Below the pieces are notes generated by a model, which saw nothing but the letters and a program-made list of their open reading frames with translations, searched no databases and had not been told where the DNA came from. A DNA stretch of 64,000 bases from Rubripirellula lacrimiformis. Its GTDB lineage: Bacteria; Planctomycetota; Planctomycetia; Pirellulales; Pirellulaceae. The stretch is taken from assembly GCF_007741535.1 (NCBI RefSeq), contig NZ_CP036525.1:7626001-7690000 (forward strand), given 5' to 3'. Made by a program: the position numbers and the translations under genes. Below are positions 38,068-47,203 of this stretch, one piece after another. How positions within the stretch are numbered: the stretch's first letter is position 1; every line of letters starts with the position of its first letter.

Positions 38068-38202
38068 ATGATTTGCACGTTCAGTTCAGGAAAACGACTT
38101 AATCAGCAGGCCGCTAGCGCCCAAACGGCTAACATTCAAAGTGGAAACTGGATTCATTCAGCAGGCCGCGAATCAACATCACGAATCAGAGAGAACGTTT
38201 AG

Positions 38203-39525
38203 ATGATACAGCTTTGTTCGATTGGCCGATGGGCCACACTGGTCTTGATCGCTTTGACTTGCCAGGTCACCACCGCCACGCAACCGAATGTCGTGTTCCT
38301 ATTAAGCGACGACCAAGCCTGGAACGACTACGGGTTCATGGGACACCCGCACATCCAGACGCCGAACCTGGACGAACTGGCCAAGGCGGGATTGGTGTAC
38401 GAACGCGGCTATGTGACCGCTCCGCTGTGCCGCCCGTCTCTGGCTAGTCTGGCGACCGGACTGTACCCGCACCAAACACGCATCCGCGGAAACGACCCGG
38501 TCATGCCAGCGGGAACCAACCGAAACAACAACAAACAGCGATGGGCTCAAATGCGGGCCCGCATGACGGCTCCCATGGCGCACCATCCATCGTTCATCAA
38601 AACATTGAAAGCGAATGGATACGCCACTTTGCAGACCGGAAAATGGTGGGAAGGCAATCCGCTGGACCATGGCTTCTCGGATGCAATGACCCATGGCGAT
38701 GTTGCCCGCGGCGGACGGCACGGCGACGTAGGTCTCAAGATCGGCCGCGAAACCATGCAGCCCATCTACGATTTCGTCGACAAGGCAACCGCCAGTCAAC
38801 AACCGTTCTTTCTTTGGTACGGAGTCTTCCTGCCGCACTCGCCTCACAACGCCCCACAACATCTGTTCGAAAAGTACCGGGATCTGGCGCCCAATGATTC
38901 GACCGCATGGTACTGGGCCAATGTCGAATGGCTGGACCAAACATGTGGACAGATCGTCGACCATTTGAAACAGCAGGGGATCTACGAAAACACGATCTTT
39001 GTCTACACCTGCGACAACGGGTGGGTGCCCGATCCCGACAAACGCAACCGCTACGTTCGATCGAAACGCGATCCTGTCGAAGCGGGCATTCGCACGCCGA
39101 TCTTCATCACTCACCCCAAGACCATCGCGGCCAAGCGTGACACGGACGCGTTGGCCAGCAATATCGATATCGCGCCGACCATTCTGCGGGCTTGCGGGAT
39201 CGATCCGCCGGCCGAGATGACCGGGCTGGATCTACGCGACCAAAACCAGTTGAAAGCTCGCAACCGCGTGTTTGTCGATGCCTATGACCATGACAGCGAT
39301 TTGGATCAGCTGGATGATCTGGATAGCGGACTACGCGCTCGGGTAGTGATCGACGGATGGGACAAACTGATTGCATCGCCCAACGGAAACGAGCTCTATG
39401 ATCTGAAGCGGGACCCCGATGACCGCAACGATTTGTCATCGACAAACTCGCAGACCGTCGACAAGCTGATGGGCTTGATCGATCAATGGCTAATACGGAC
39501 GGAACCTGCGGTCCCCATTCGCTAA
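38203..39525 (+). CDS. S1-family sulfatase with variant active-site motif CRPSL
   Basis: A 440-residue protein with a signal peptide (LVLIALTCQVTTA) and the sulfatase start PNVVFLLSDDQAWNDYG. The modified Cys is Cys76 in APLCRPSLASLATG: Leu replaces the Arg of the canonical C-x-P-x-R, and an Arg follows the Cys directly. LQTGKWWEGNPLDHGF and FVYTCDNGWVPDP supply other active-site parts. Length is normal. Arg in CxPxR matters for recognition by formylglycine-generating enzyme, so maturation here needs thought, but I recall similar CRPSL members in this phylum. It is separated from the previous sulfatase by two palindromes. Confidence 0.82.
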   Translation: MIQLCSIGRWATLVLIALTCQVTTATQPNVVFLLSDDQAWNDYGFMGHPHIQTPNLDELAKAGLVYERGYVTAPLCRPSLASLATGLYPHQTRIRGNDPVMPAGTNRNNNKQRWAQMRARMTAPMAHHPSFIKTLKANGYATLQTGKWWEGNPLDHGFSDAMTHGDVARGGRHGDVGLKIGRETMQPIYDFVDKATASQQPFFLWYGVFLPHSPHNAPQHLFEKYRDLAPNDSTAWYWANVEWLDQTCGQIVDHLKQQGIYENTIFVYTCDNGWVPDPDKRNRYVRSKRDPVEAGIRTPIFITHPKTIAAKRDTDALASNIDIAPTILRACGIDPPAEMTGLDLRDQNQLKARNRVFVDAYDHDSDLDQLDDLDSGLRARVVIDGWDKLIASPNGNELYDLKRDPDDRNDLSSTNSQTVDKLMGLIDQWLIRTEPAVPIR

Positions 39526-39752
39526 CGATCGCTGCGTGGGAATCGCAGGGCACTCAGAAACCCACAGGAAATATCTGTCGCGGTGCACGGGGCCACCGAC
39601 ACGTCCGGACAACGATCGGATCGGCGTCGTTGTGGGATTCGCAGCATCCCACGACCTTCTGGTTGGCCAGAAGGTGGGAAGTTTTGGAGAATCCCACGGC
39701 TGCCGTCCGTCAGCGTCCGATCCCATGCTGGCCAGACCCGTCATTCCGCAGG
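39526..39752. other. 227-bp convergent gap carrying structured repeat
   Basis: Lies between the sulfatase and lipid kinase stops, which are convergent. Most of it is copy B of the structured repeat (39567-39697). No gene is seen. Confidence 0.6.
39567..39697 (+). repeat. Structured intergenic repeat, copy B
   Basis: Same element as 441-569, in the same orientation, about 131 bp. It starts GGAAATAT and ends GAATCCCAC. Its 3' half has GTGGGATTC (39632) facing GAATCCCAC, with an inner hairpin ACCTTCTGG...CCAGAAGGT. The inner hairpin differs from copy A while pairing is kept, which hints at selection for structure, though two copies cannot prove it. Confidence 0.72.
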
Positions 39753-40685
39753 TCAGATGCCAACCATGCAATGGATGCGGATGGCACCTGCGACCACATC
39801 AAACTGAACGGGTTGGTCGTCAAAGACCTCGCCGTCCAACGTGAACCTCATGGTCGGTGATGACTGCAGCTGCAATGAACGCACTTGGCGAAAGATGATC
39901 TGTTCGCTATCCAGAAAGTCACCCATTAAGTTCTTGGTCACGATTTCGACCATATCACCGACCGTGCCATCACGGATGATGATCACATCGAACAAACCGT
40001 CGGTCGGTGACGCGAGCGGTGCAACCTCGATTCGCCCTGCGTTGGTCTTGCCGTTGGCAACCAAGACAGCCCAGCAATCCAGCGAAGTGAACTTTTCATC
40101 GTCACAGGTCGCGTCGATTCGAAAGGTGTGCATGTCGGGCAGCACGTCCACCGCACCGCGGATATAGCTGAGCGAACCCCATCGCGCCTTCACTTCGTCC
40201 GTCATCGCTTCGCTAACGCGGACACAGTTGCCCCCGGCAGCCATGTTTGCGTAATAGCGTGGGGCCCCGGTTCCGCTGATACGCACGATATCCACAGGAC
40301 ATGCCGGATGATCAACCAGACTGGCAGCCTCGGCGATATCGTCGGGAATGTTCAACGTGCCGGCGAAATCGTTTGCCGTCCCCAACGGGATGATGGCCAA
40401 GGTGGGCCTTGCATGGGCGTCCACTGCCATCAACGCATTGACGATCGCGTTGACCGTCCCATCACCGCCCACGGCAACGACCGACTCACACCCGTTGGCC
40501 ACGGCCTCTTTGACAGCGGCGGACAGGTCGGATGTTTCTGCCAGATCGATCCAATGGTTCGATTGGCTCCCCATCGCTTGTCGCACTTGACCGACTTCTG
40601 CGGAACGACCGGAACCAGAATTCCAAAATACAGTTTTGCAGTTCACTTCATTTAACCTTGAAAGACCAACGGGCCGATTCGGCAT
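39753..40685 (-). CDS. Diacylglycerol-kinase-family lipid kinase
   Basis: A 310-residue protein from the ATG at 40685 (GGAG nine bases upstream); an in-frame TTG at 40700 is less likely. The nucleotide-binding signature is intact: AVGGDGTVNAIVNALM, then PLGTANDFAGTLNIP. The C-terminal beta domain (VANGKTNAGRIEVAPLASPTDGLFDVIII, FTLDGEVFDDQP) matches the YegS/BmrU type. It should phosphorylate a lipid such as diacylglycerol or a related lipid alcohol at the membrane. It is the last gene of a same-strand cluster beginning with the AI-2E transporter, 44 bp after the transglutaminase gene. Confidence 0.85.
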   Translation of the reverse strand: MPNRPVGLSRLNEVNCKTVFWNSGSGRSAEVGQVRQAMGSQSNHWIDLAETSDLSAAVKEAVANGCESVVAVGGDGTVNAIVNALMAVDAHARPTLAIIPLGTANDFAGTLNIPDDIAEAASLVDHPACPVDIVRISGTGAPRYYANMAAGGNCVRVSEAMTDEVKARWGSLSYIRGAVDVLPDMHTFRIDATCDDEKFTSLDCWAVLVANGKTNAGRIEVAPLASPTDGLFDVIIIRDGTVGDMVEIVTKNLMGDFLDSEQIIFRQVRSLQLQSSPTMRFTLDGEVFDDQPVQFDVVAGAIRIHCMVGI

Positions 40686-40729
40686 CCACGAAGACTCCAA
40701 TGCGCATCAATCATCTGCCCCCATCACAA

Positions 40730-41575
40730 TCACGACGCAGAACTGACTCCTGTCTGGACGTTATCAGGGTCTAGCATGTGATCGCCGCCCTGTTGTTCGT
40801 CGGACCAAACCGTCACTTCCGTGCTTTGCGCATCACCGCGTATCGTTGCAAAGGCAACGTCTGCGGCGTCGCGTCCGGTTCCGATGCGAACAAATCCGCC
40901 AACGGGTGCCAACCGAGTGGCATCAAACAGGAACCAACGCCCATCCAAATAGGCTTCGAAAAATCCGTGAAAATCCGGTGGCTGAAGTCTGACGGCGTAT
41001 CCGGAAACGTAGCGAGCGGGGATACCGCAAGCACGACACATGCTGATCGCTAGATGCGCGTAATCGCGGCAGACACCGGTCCGCTGAATCAAAACGTCAC
41101 AGGCAGTCGTCAACGGGCCCGTGCTGCCCGGCGTGTAGGTCAGATGGTCGAAAGTCCAGTTGCAAATCGCCGTCACTCGCGAATAACCGGGGACCAACTG
41201 CCCAAATTCTTCACCGGCGAATCGAAGCAGCTTGTCCGATTCGCAGTAGCGACTGGGATTCAAATACGTCAGCACGTCGGCGGGAAGATTCTCGTAGTTG
41301 ACCTCGCATACATCGGTCGAGTCGACTTCGTTGGCATGCAGTTCCACCGTCGCACGGTAATCGATCGTCAGGTCACCCGGGTTCGCCGTCATCCGCAAAT
41401 AGCGATTGCCAAGCGGTCCTACCGCACACTCTTCGATCTTGTGAAATGGACTGACTTCAATCGATTCATTTGTTGTCGACTGGAACGTATTCTGAGTTAC
41501 CGAAATGTTGAACAGGAAAGTGGTTTCGGATTGAACGGTGTAGCGAAGGCGGCACCCAACGTGGATCTGGTTCAT
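40730..41575 (-). CDS. Transglutaminase-like cysteine peptidase-fold protein
   Basis: A 281-residue protein without a signal peptide. An N-terminal beta domain (RYTVQSETTFLFNISV) is followed by a transglutaminase core with all three catalytic positions: Cys in RTGVCRDYAHLAISMCRACG, His in DFHGFFEAYL and Asp in LFDATRL. Bacterial relatives act as peptidases, ligases or crosslinkers; the substrate is unknown. Its ATG overlaps the stop of the response regulator gene as ATGA (41572-41575), so the two are translationally coupled, an unusual pairing. Confidence 0.82.
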   Translation of the reverse strand: MNQIHVGCRLRYTVQSETTFLFNISVTQNTFQSTTNESIEVSPFHKIEECAVGPLGNRYLRMTANPGDLTIDYRATVELHANEVDSTDVCEVNYENLPADVLTYLNPSRYCESDKLLRFAGEEFGQLVPGYSRVTAICNWTFDHLTYTPGSTGPLTTACDVLIQRTGVCRDYAHLAISMCRACGIPARYVSGYAVRLQPPDFHGFFEAYLDGRWFLFDATRLAPVGGFVRIGTGRDAADVAFATIRGDAQSTEVTVWSDEQQGGDHMLDPDNVQTGVSSAS

Positions 41576-41970
41576 GGATTCGCTTGTGGGGATGGTGCAG
41601 AGACCGTTTCGGCGAGCAGTTCGCTGATCTGGTCCGATAGTTTTTTGAAATTGACCGGTTTGGAATGAAACGCATCACAACCGGCGGCAAGAGATCGAGC
41701 TTCGTCCCCCGGTAATGCATGCGCGGTCAACGCAATCACCGGGATACGTTTGTCCGGATCAGCGGCGCGAATCTGGCGTGTTGCCTCGTGCCCGTCAAGC
41801 TCCGGCATATTCACATCCATCAAGATCAGTGACGGTGCAGCCTGGGCGGTCGCCAACACGGCTTCCAAACCATTGTTGGCCGTCACCACGGCATAGCCAT
41901 GGTCCTGCAAAAACCGAGTCATCATGTCTCGGATGTCTTCGTTATCGTCGACCAAAAGTATCGTGGGCAT
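41572..41970 (-). CDS. Single-domain response regulator
   Basis: A 132-residue receiver without an output domain. The start is the ATG at 41970 with AAGGA just upstream; a TTG five codons earlier is unlikely. Acidic pocket DDNED, phosphoacceptor in LILMDVNMPELDG, Thr/Ala in ALTAHALPGDE and Lys in FHSKPVNF are all present. It resembles CheY-like receivers of phosphorelays. It lies 11 bp after the AI-2E transporter gene and overlaps the transglutaminase gene by 4 bp. No kinase is next to it; the nearest hybrid kinases are 7-25 kb away. Confidence 0.88.
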   Translation of the reverse strand: MPTILLVDDNEDIRDMMTRFLQDHGYAVVTANNGLEAVLATAQAAPSLILMDVNMPELDGHEATRQIRAADPDKRIPVIALTAHALPGDEARSLAAGCDAFHSKPVNFKKLSDQISELLAETVSAPSPQANP

Positions 41971-41981
41971 CCTGTTCCTTT

Positions 41982-43967
41982 TCAAACAGATTGTTGTTCG
42001 TTGGTTGATCCAGGCACCGGCGCTGAATCAGAATTTGCCAGACTGGATGAATCGATACTGGGCGAATGGTGAAGCCGCAGAATGGATTGAATTTTTGACT
42101 GAGTTTGCGAATACGTCGTCGTCATGCTGCTGGCGCCGGCCTTGCGAAACCGCACGAACAGCTTGTTGTAGTTCTTAAATTTGCCCAGGCACGCAACCAC
42201 CACAGGCCCAGTGTACCCTTCGCTGCGGATCGCCTTGCACATATAGCGTGCCTGTGCAAACCCGCCCTTGGGCAACACGACAATGACCACAACCACAGGC
42301 GCCATCGCGATGATTTGCCGACCGATATCGGGCGGCAAGACCTCATCACCAATGCTACGCAGGTCATGCTCGGTCCGGCCACCGGTACGAATCAGATTCA
42401 ATACCAACGCCTCGCTGAAGTGATGCGACATGCACCCGGCAACCACTGGCAATCCATCAACTTCGTTCAGATCGCCATCATCCGCGTCGTCGAAACGGTC
42501 GTTCAATTCAGCGATCAACCCACCGATCATGGCGAACAAGCGGCTGGCGTCCGCATCCGTCAAATGATCCGCATCATGATCCGACCGAATGCGTTTCAGC
42601 ACTGGGACCAGAACTCGATCGCAGGTCGAATCCAAATCTTTCTGATCCAGATGATGAAACAGAATCTCCCTGGCATGGTGTTCATCGCTGGCCAGCAAAC
42701 GTTGATACAGACGCATCGAAGTCGGAATTTCGACCTCTTCGCCTAACAACGTCGCCAGAATTTTGAACCGCGGCACATAACGCCCCAAGACGACCAAGCA
42801 AACCGTCAACGGCGTCGAGAGCAACAAACCGACGGGCCCCCACAGCCATCCCCAAAAGACCGCCGCGACGATCACCGCGACCGCAGAAATCCCTGTGCTA
42901 GCACCGTACAGCCAGGGCTCCAGAATATTGTTGCTAAGCAGTTCCATGGTGATGATCAACACCAAAACGGCAACGAACACACTGTATCCAGGAAACACGG
43001 ACAACGCGATCGCCAAGGGGAACACGGCGGACACCGTCGGGCCGATGTAGGGAACGAATCGCAGACACGTCGCCAACACTCCCCATAGCACCGCGTTGGG
43101 GAATTCACCGTCCGCAGTCAAACTGTTGCCGATGATCACCAATCCGATCGTCAGAACAAACCCGTACGAAGTGTTGACGATTGTTTGCGCGATCAGATAG
43201 CGACTGATCCGGCCGGCCGCTTCGTCCAAGGCCTCTGTCGTGGTGACGTAGTTGCCATGGCTAACGACCGCGATGATGCGATCGCGTAGATCCTCTCGAT
43301 GAATCAGCATAAAAATTGCGAAGACACTGACCAAACCGGCGGTGGCCAACGGTCCCAATACGGTCCCGGCTGACGATGCCCAGGATGCGAGGGGCAGGGC
43401 ATCGGGCACCTGACGAACGAACAACGGCCGCCGAGTTGATGTCCCGTCGTTGGGCAATTTTTCCGGACTGGCCTTCATCGCTGGAAAGACCTTGTCGGTC
43501 AACTGCTGCATCAAGGTCAGTTCGACGTCGCCTTCGCCCTGGTCATCGGCCTGCAATTCCGGTGCTGCTTCTTGTTCGATCGCCTTGGTGACTTCGTCCG
43601 CCAAGTCATCCAGCGACCCGCCGACGCCGGTCGTCATCCCGGCAACACTGCGAGCCTTCGAAACCAATTCGTCTTTGTGCTTCGGCAGGTCACCGACCAG
43701 CGTGGTCAGTTCGCGACCAAGCAGCGTAAAGCCGGCGGCAAGCAACAAAAACGCGAGCGCCGCGGTCGTCACCACCGCCATGACGTTGGGGACTCCCATT
43801 CGCCGCAACCGGCTGACGATCGGGCTTAGCAAGAACGACAACAGCAGGCCCAGCGCCAATGGAATGAACACGTCACGGGCAAAGAACAACGCCGCAACCG
43901 TCAGCACAACCGCCAATTGTTGGGCGACTGCCGAGATAGTCGCAAGGTCGGACTTCGTTGTGGTCAT
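41982..43967 (-). CDS. AI-2E family transporter with long C-terminal cytosolic region
   Basis: A 661-residue protein. The first about 410 residues are the AI-2E/PerM fold: hydrophobic segments LTVAALFFARDVFIPLALGLLLSF, AVVTTAALAFLLLAAGFTLL, and the C-terminal set with PYIGPTVSAVFPLAIA, EPWLYGASTGISAVAVIV and WGPVGLLLSTPLTVCLVVLGRY. The region from about 430 to 661 is extra: helical, then a Rossmann-like piece (MAPVVVVIVVLPKGGFAQA, GPVVVACLGKF). Family members export autoinducer-2 or act as antiporters; the extra domain suggests a ligand-sensing or regulatory role. First gene of the minus-strand cluster ending at 39753. Confidence 0.82.
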   Translation of the reverse strand: MTTTKSDLATISAVAQQLAVVLTVAALFFARDVFIPLALGLLLSFLLSPIVSRLRRMGVPNVMAVVTTAALAFLLLAAGFTLLGRELTTLVGDLPKHKDELVSKARSVAGMTTGVGGSLDDLADEVTKAIEQEAAPELQADDQGEGDVELTLMQQLTDKVFPAMKASPEKLPNDGTSTRRPLFVRQVPDALPLASWASSAGTVLGPLATAGLVSVFAIFMLIHREDLRDRIIAVVSHGNYVTTTEALDEAAGRISRYLIAQTIVNTSYGFVLTIGLVIIGNSLTADGEFPNAVLWGVLATCLRFVPYIGPTVSAVFPLAIALSVFPGYSVFVAVLVLIITMELLSNNILEPWLYGASTGISAVAVIVAAVFWGWLWGPVGLLLSTPLTVCLVVLGRYVPRFKILATLLGEEVEIPTSMRLYQRLLASDEHHAREILFHHLDQKDLDSTCDRVLVPVLKRIRSDHDADHLTDADASRLFAMIGGLIAELNDRFDDADDGDLNEVDGLPVVAGCMSHHFSEALVLNLIRTGGRTEHDLRSIGDEVLPPDIGRQIIAMAPVVVVIVVLPKGGFAQARYMCKAIRSEGYTGPVVVACLGKFKNYNKLFVRFRKAGASSMTTTYSQTQSKIQSILRLHHSPSIDSSSLANSDSAPVPGSTNEQQSV

Positions 43968-44088
43968 TCAGGGCGTCGCCATTGGATTTAGAGAAAAGAC
44001 GGTGCGGTTCGCCGCCTTCGGACACCCCCTGGGTTGTGGGCGCGTCTGGTATCGATTGACTGAACGCAAACCCCGTGCCGCGGTGCAT

Positions 44089-44112
44089 GGATCCGTGATG
44101 GATCACGGGTCC
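44089..44112. terminator. Hairpin in gap upstream of AI-2E transporter gene
   Basis: GGATCCGTGA pairs with TCACGGGTCC (one mismatch) around a 4-base loop, followed by a direct repeat of CACGGGTCC. It lies about 85 bp after the stop of the minus-strand gene 44197-44958. No T-tract follows, so a terminator role is tentative. Confidence 0.3.
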
Positions 44113-44196
44113 TCGTCACGGGTCCATCGCCACAGTGACGTCGATTTCGAAGTCATCCTTGATCGGGGACGACCTTGCCGCAGCAACTTGCTTTCT

Positions 44197-44958
44197 CTAC
44201 TGATCCAATGAATGCACTTGCAGATCATCGAAATCAGGCGAAGTCGTTTTTGCGCCAATATTCAGCTTTCGCTTGGTAGGGTGCGAGATTCCAGGGCTGC
44301 GCAGTTCCCCCATTTCTTTGCCGTCGACAAACAGCGTTAGCAAATCGCCTTGCGTGCGGATCGCCACGTCGTACCATTGGCCGAGCCTGGATTCGAAAGG
44401 GATCGAAACCTGCGTCGCAGCCATCAGACGTTTTTTTCCAGGGCTCTGGGGCGTGTCCTTGAACTTTTCACGAACCTCCAGGTTCATCGTGCCAGTCTTC
44501 GAATCCTGGATCTGGATCGCCTTTCGGGACAGCTTGACGATCACCAGGTGACCGGAGTGGACCGTTTTGCACTTGGGGTCGTTGAAGTCGAACGACAACG
44601 TATCCGCCGGTTCGTTCATGCGGTATCGAAAGCTCGCGACGCAATCCTGGAACGCGGGTTCGATGTCATGGAAGATCGTGACCGCATGCCCAGCCCCCGG
44701 CGCGGTCACGATTCGGATGGATCCATCGTCCAGAAACGCCTGCTTTTGACCATCCGCCCGCCAAGGACTGTTCGATGTCCAGCCGTTTCCCATGGCGTCT
44801 TCATCGGATGAACCATCGTCGCGATTGAAATCGTCCGCAAACAAGAGTTTGCCCTTCGATTTCAGATCACCAACCTGGTCGGCCATCACCGGATTCGCCG
44901 CGGACAGGGCAACGCAAGCCAATAGAAACGCCAATCGATAGCAAAGATTTTGACTCAC
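44197..44958 (-). CDS. Secreted concanavalin-like (DUF1080/LamG-type) protein
   Basis: A 253-residue protein starting at a GTG (44958) preceded by GAGGA at five bases. Signal peptide SQNLCYRLAFLLACVALSAA. The mature part is a single beta-sandwich: LLFADDFNRDDGSSDE near the start, RLGQWYDVAIRTQGDLLTLFVDGKEMGEL in the middle and LNIGAKTTSPDFDDLQVHSL at the end, the usual pattern of DUF1080/laminin-G-like glycan-binding domains. No glycosidase acid pair is recognised. It appears to be a lone gene. Confidence 0.65.
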   Translation of the reverse strand: MSQNLCYRLAFLLACVALSAANPVMADQVGDLKSKGKLLFADDFNRDDGSSDEDAMGNGWTSNSPWRADGQKQAFLDDGSIRIVTAPGAGHAVTIFHDIEPAFQDCVASFRYRMNEPADTLSFDFNDPKCKTVHSGHLVIVKLSRKAIQIQDSKTGTMNLEVREKFKDTPQSPGKKRLMAATQVSIPFESRLGQWYDVAIRTQGDLLTLFVDGKEMGELRSPGISHPTKRKLNIGAKTTSPDFDDLQVHSLDQ

Positions 44959-45115
44959 GATGATCCTCGAACTTGTTCCAACGGATACAGAAAGTTGCGT
45001 CCCGACGTTTCGGGGCGCACGAATTGCTGCTTCGACTGATTCGTGTCAGTTTGATCGGTGACCCAGTCGTCAAACGACTTTAGTTGCCAGAGCCTTCCAG
45101 AGGTAGGAGCAGAAA

Positions 45116-45391
45116 ATGCGGATATTGATTGTGATCGCTGTGTTGTTACTGATTTTCGCTGCGGTCGGGTGGATCCAGTTCAGTTCACCGGACGGGGATC
45201 CAACGATCCGCGTCGACGCTGACAAGGTTCGGCAAGATACGTCCACGATCGTCGAAAAATCGAAACAGGCCGCCGACAGCGCTGCGAAAAACATCGACCG
45301 AGCGTCCGAGCAAATTGACGCCAGGATCGACCGTGGCCCCAGCGAAGCAGACCAACCCGCCCCCGAAGTCAAAGTGACCGTCCCCGAGTAG
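45116..45391 (+). CDS. Small membrane-anchored helical protein
   Basis: A 91-residue protein with TAGGAG about eight bases before the ATG. One N-terminal helix (ILIVIAVLLLIFAAVGWIQF) is followed by a charged helical region (TIVEKSKQAADSAAKNIDRA) likely to form a coiled coil and a Pro/Glu-rich tail. It would sit in the inner membrane facing the periplasm. Function unknown; the layout is typical of small stress or envelope proteins. Confidence 0.6.
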   Translation: MRILIVIAVLLLIFAAVGWIQFSSPDGDPTIRVDADKVRQDTSTIVEKSKQAADSAAKNIDRASEQIDARIDRGPSEADQPAPEVKVTVPE

Positions 45392-45598
45392 CTGACAGGC
45401 TTCGCCGCGGGCGACCCACGCAGATCGCACACGCAGGGTGTGCCAAAGGACACATGCGGCTGAAACGGAAACGGCAAGCCGGACCGGCGAAAGACCGATC
45501 CATCGCAAATCGCTCGGCAAGGTTTTGATCGGCCTGTTGCCGAACCGGTGCGAACCCGGTGGCCTATCGAGCGGTTGGGAACAGGTGAGCCGGCTAGC

Positions 45599-46387
45599 TT
45601 AAAAGCATGTGTCGACGATTCCACCGTCACAACGCAGAGCAGCCCCCGTGGTAGCCGCCGCTTGCTCGCTGCACACATACGCGACTAACGCAGCGACTTC
45701 ATCTGTCGTGGCGAACCGCTGGATCAACGATGCTGGCCGCGCTTCTTGAAAGAATGCTTTCTTGGTTTCATCGATCGACTTATCCCCGGCAATATCCTCC
45801 ACAAACTGCTCGACTCCTTCGCTCCAAGTTGGCCCTGGCAGCACGCTATTGACGGTCACCCCCGTCGCCTTCATCGCTTTGGCCAAGCCGCGTGAGATCG
45901 AAAGCTGTGCGGATTTGGTCATTCCATATTGAATCATTTCGACAGGGATGCTGACGCCCGATTCGCTGCTGATGAACACGATCCGTCCCCAGCCTCGCTG
46001 TTTCATCGAATTGCAGACGCCCCGTGACAGACGAACGCCGCTCAGCACGTTGATTTCATAGAAACGCATCCAATCCGAATCCGTGATCTGTTCGAACGGT
46101 TTGGGTTCGAAGATGCCAGCGTTGTTGATCAGAATTTCAATCTCACCCTGCCGCTTGGCCTCGGCCAACAGATGGTTGCAACCATCGGCGGTTCCCACGT
46201 CGGCAGGGATGCCGATCGCACGATCGCCTGCGTCTAAGTGGCTGAGTGCCTTGTCGACCGATTGCTGGCTGCGGCCATTGACGATCACCCGAGCACCTTC
46301 GCGAAGGAGTGTTTCTGCAATCGAACGACCGATACCGGACGTGGATCCGGTCACGAGAGCCAGCTTGTTGTCCAGTTTCAAATCCAT
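45599..46387 (-). CDS. Short-chain dehydrogenase/reductase (SDR)
   Basis: A 262-residue protein from the ATG at 46387. Cofactor site LVTGSTSGIGRSIAE, then NNAG (LINNAGIFEP), catalytic Ser in FISSESG, and YGMTK (Tyr and Lys four apart) in MIQYGMTKSAQL. The NGRS after the second beta strand favours NADP(H). The C-terminus has the classical VNSVLPGPTWSEGV and ALRCDGGIVDTCF. It is a classical SDR of fabG/short-chain alcohol dehydrogenase type; the substrate cannot be deduced. Monocistronic by appearance. Confidence 0.9.
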   Translation of the reverse strand: MDLKLDNKLALVTGSTSGIGRSIAETLLREGARVIVNGRSQQSVDKALSHLDAGDRAIGIPADVGTADGCNHLLAEAKRQGEIEILINNAGIFEPKPFEQITDSDWMRFYEINVLSGVRLSRGVCNSMKQRGWGRIVFISSESGVSIPVEMIQYGMTKSAQLSISRGLAKAMKATGVTVNSVLPGPTWSEGVEQFVEDIAGDKSIDETKKAFFQEARPASLIQRFATTDEVAALVAYVCSEQAAATTGAALRCDGGIVDTCF

Positions 46388-46764
46388 CGCACAGTGCTCA
46401 CACAAAAAAGTAGGAACTAGTCATCGGTTGTCGGCGTTACTGCCATGGTACGTCAGTCAGAAACCCGACGCGATTCCCCCAACAGAACACGATCGTGCGA
46501 TAGCAAATTGGGGCTCCCGAGCGTGCCCCCGGTGAACCTTGCATCAGCAAGAAGTCCGGATCTCTACAGCCGGTCGTTTCACGCATCTTCGCGTGACGGC
46601 GTCCCGGCATTCAAGAACAGACAGCGTGGCCGAGTGCCAGATCCTAGGGAGATGGGCGGCGGACATCGCAGTCCGGCTTCGCAGCGAATGGATCGAATGC
46701 TATGACAACCACATCGCAGAGATCAACGCCGCGAGGGACTTCCGCGGAAGTGAGATCGCGGTGA
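46388..46764. other. 377-bp intergenic region
   Basis: Nothing convincing. Short plus-strand frames of 80-90 codons start at poor codons and have Arg-rich, unstructured products. I see no RNA gene or clear repeat. Confidence 0.5.
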
Positions 46765-46944
46765 TTATTCGTCGACGTCGACGGTGATGCTACCGTCGTC
46801 AACATCCCGGTCGACCTGCACGCCGCCACCAGGGGTGTCCACATCCAAAATGGTTTCTTTGCGGTCGCAACCGAGCAAGACAAACCCGACGGCCATTGCC
46901 ATCGTCAGCAAAAACAAATGAGCAACTTCTTGAATCGATTTCAT
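46765..46944 (-). CDS. Small lipoprotein
   Basis: A 59-residue product from the ATG at 46944, with AGG upstream. The signal ends in a lipobox (VLLGC), so Cys23 should be lipidated. The mature part is a very acidic tail (ILDVDTPGGGVQVDRDVDDG) of about 35 residues. A longer frame to 47028 has no better start. It is anchored to a membrane and probably binds cations or a partner; function unknown. Confidence 0.6.
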   Translation of the reverse strand: MKSIQEVAHLFLLTMAMAVGFVLLGCDRKETILDVDTPGGGVQVDRDVDDGSITVDVDE

Positions 46945-47203
46945 CGTATCGCCTTCCGAATGACTGTTTGTTCCGCCATCGATTTGACCTGACAACAACA
47001 GACCCAACCTGGCGACGACGAGTAACAAGTGACCATAATCCGCCCGCTAGCTGCGTCGTCCAATGATCGGGACGCCGCAATCAAGCGGGAAAAAAGAATC
47101 GCAAATGCACACAACCGGGCGATCCATCAGAGTCGGGCGGTTAAATGCTGCGTCGAAGTGAACCGAACCGGCCCACTCGCATACGCTTGCCTTCGCTAGA
47201 ACG

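Noticed and set aside
45400-45598. Possible riboswitch or tRNA-like piece (ACCGGGTTCGCACCGG on the minus strand)
   Set aside because: No complete cloverleaf, no acceptor stem, and no conserved riboswitch core could be drawn.
46445-46787. Two overlapping plus-strand frames of 80-90 codons
   Set aside because: TTG or unsupported starts, Arg-rich ends, and overlap with the end of the small lipoprotein gene.
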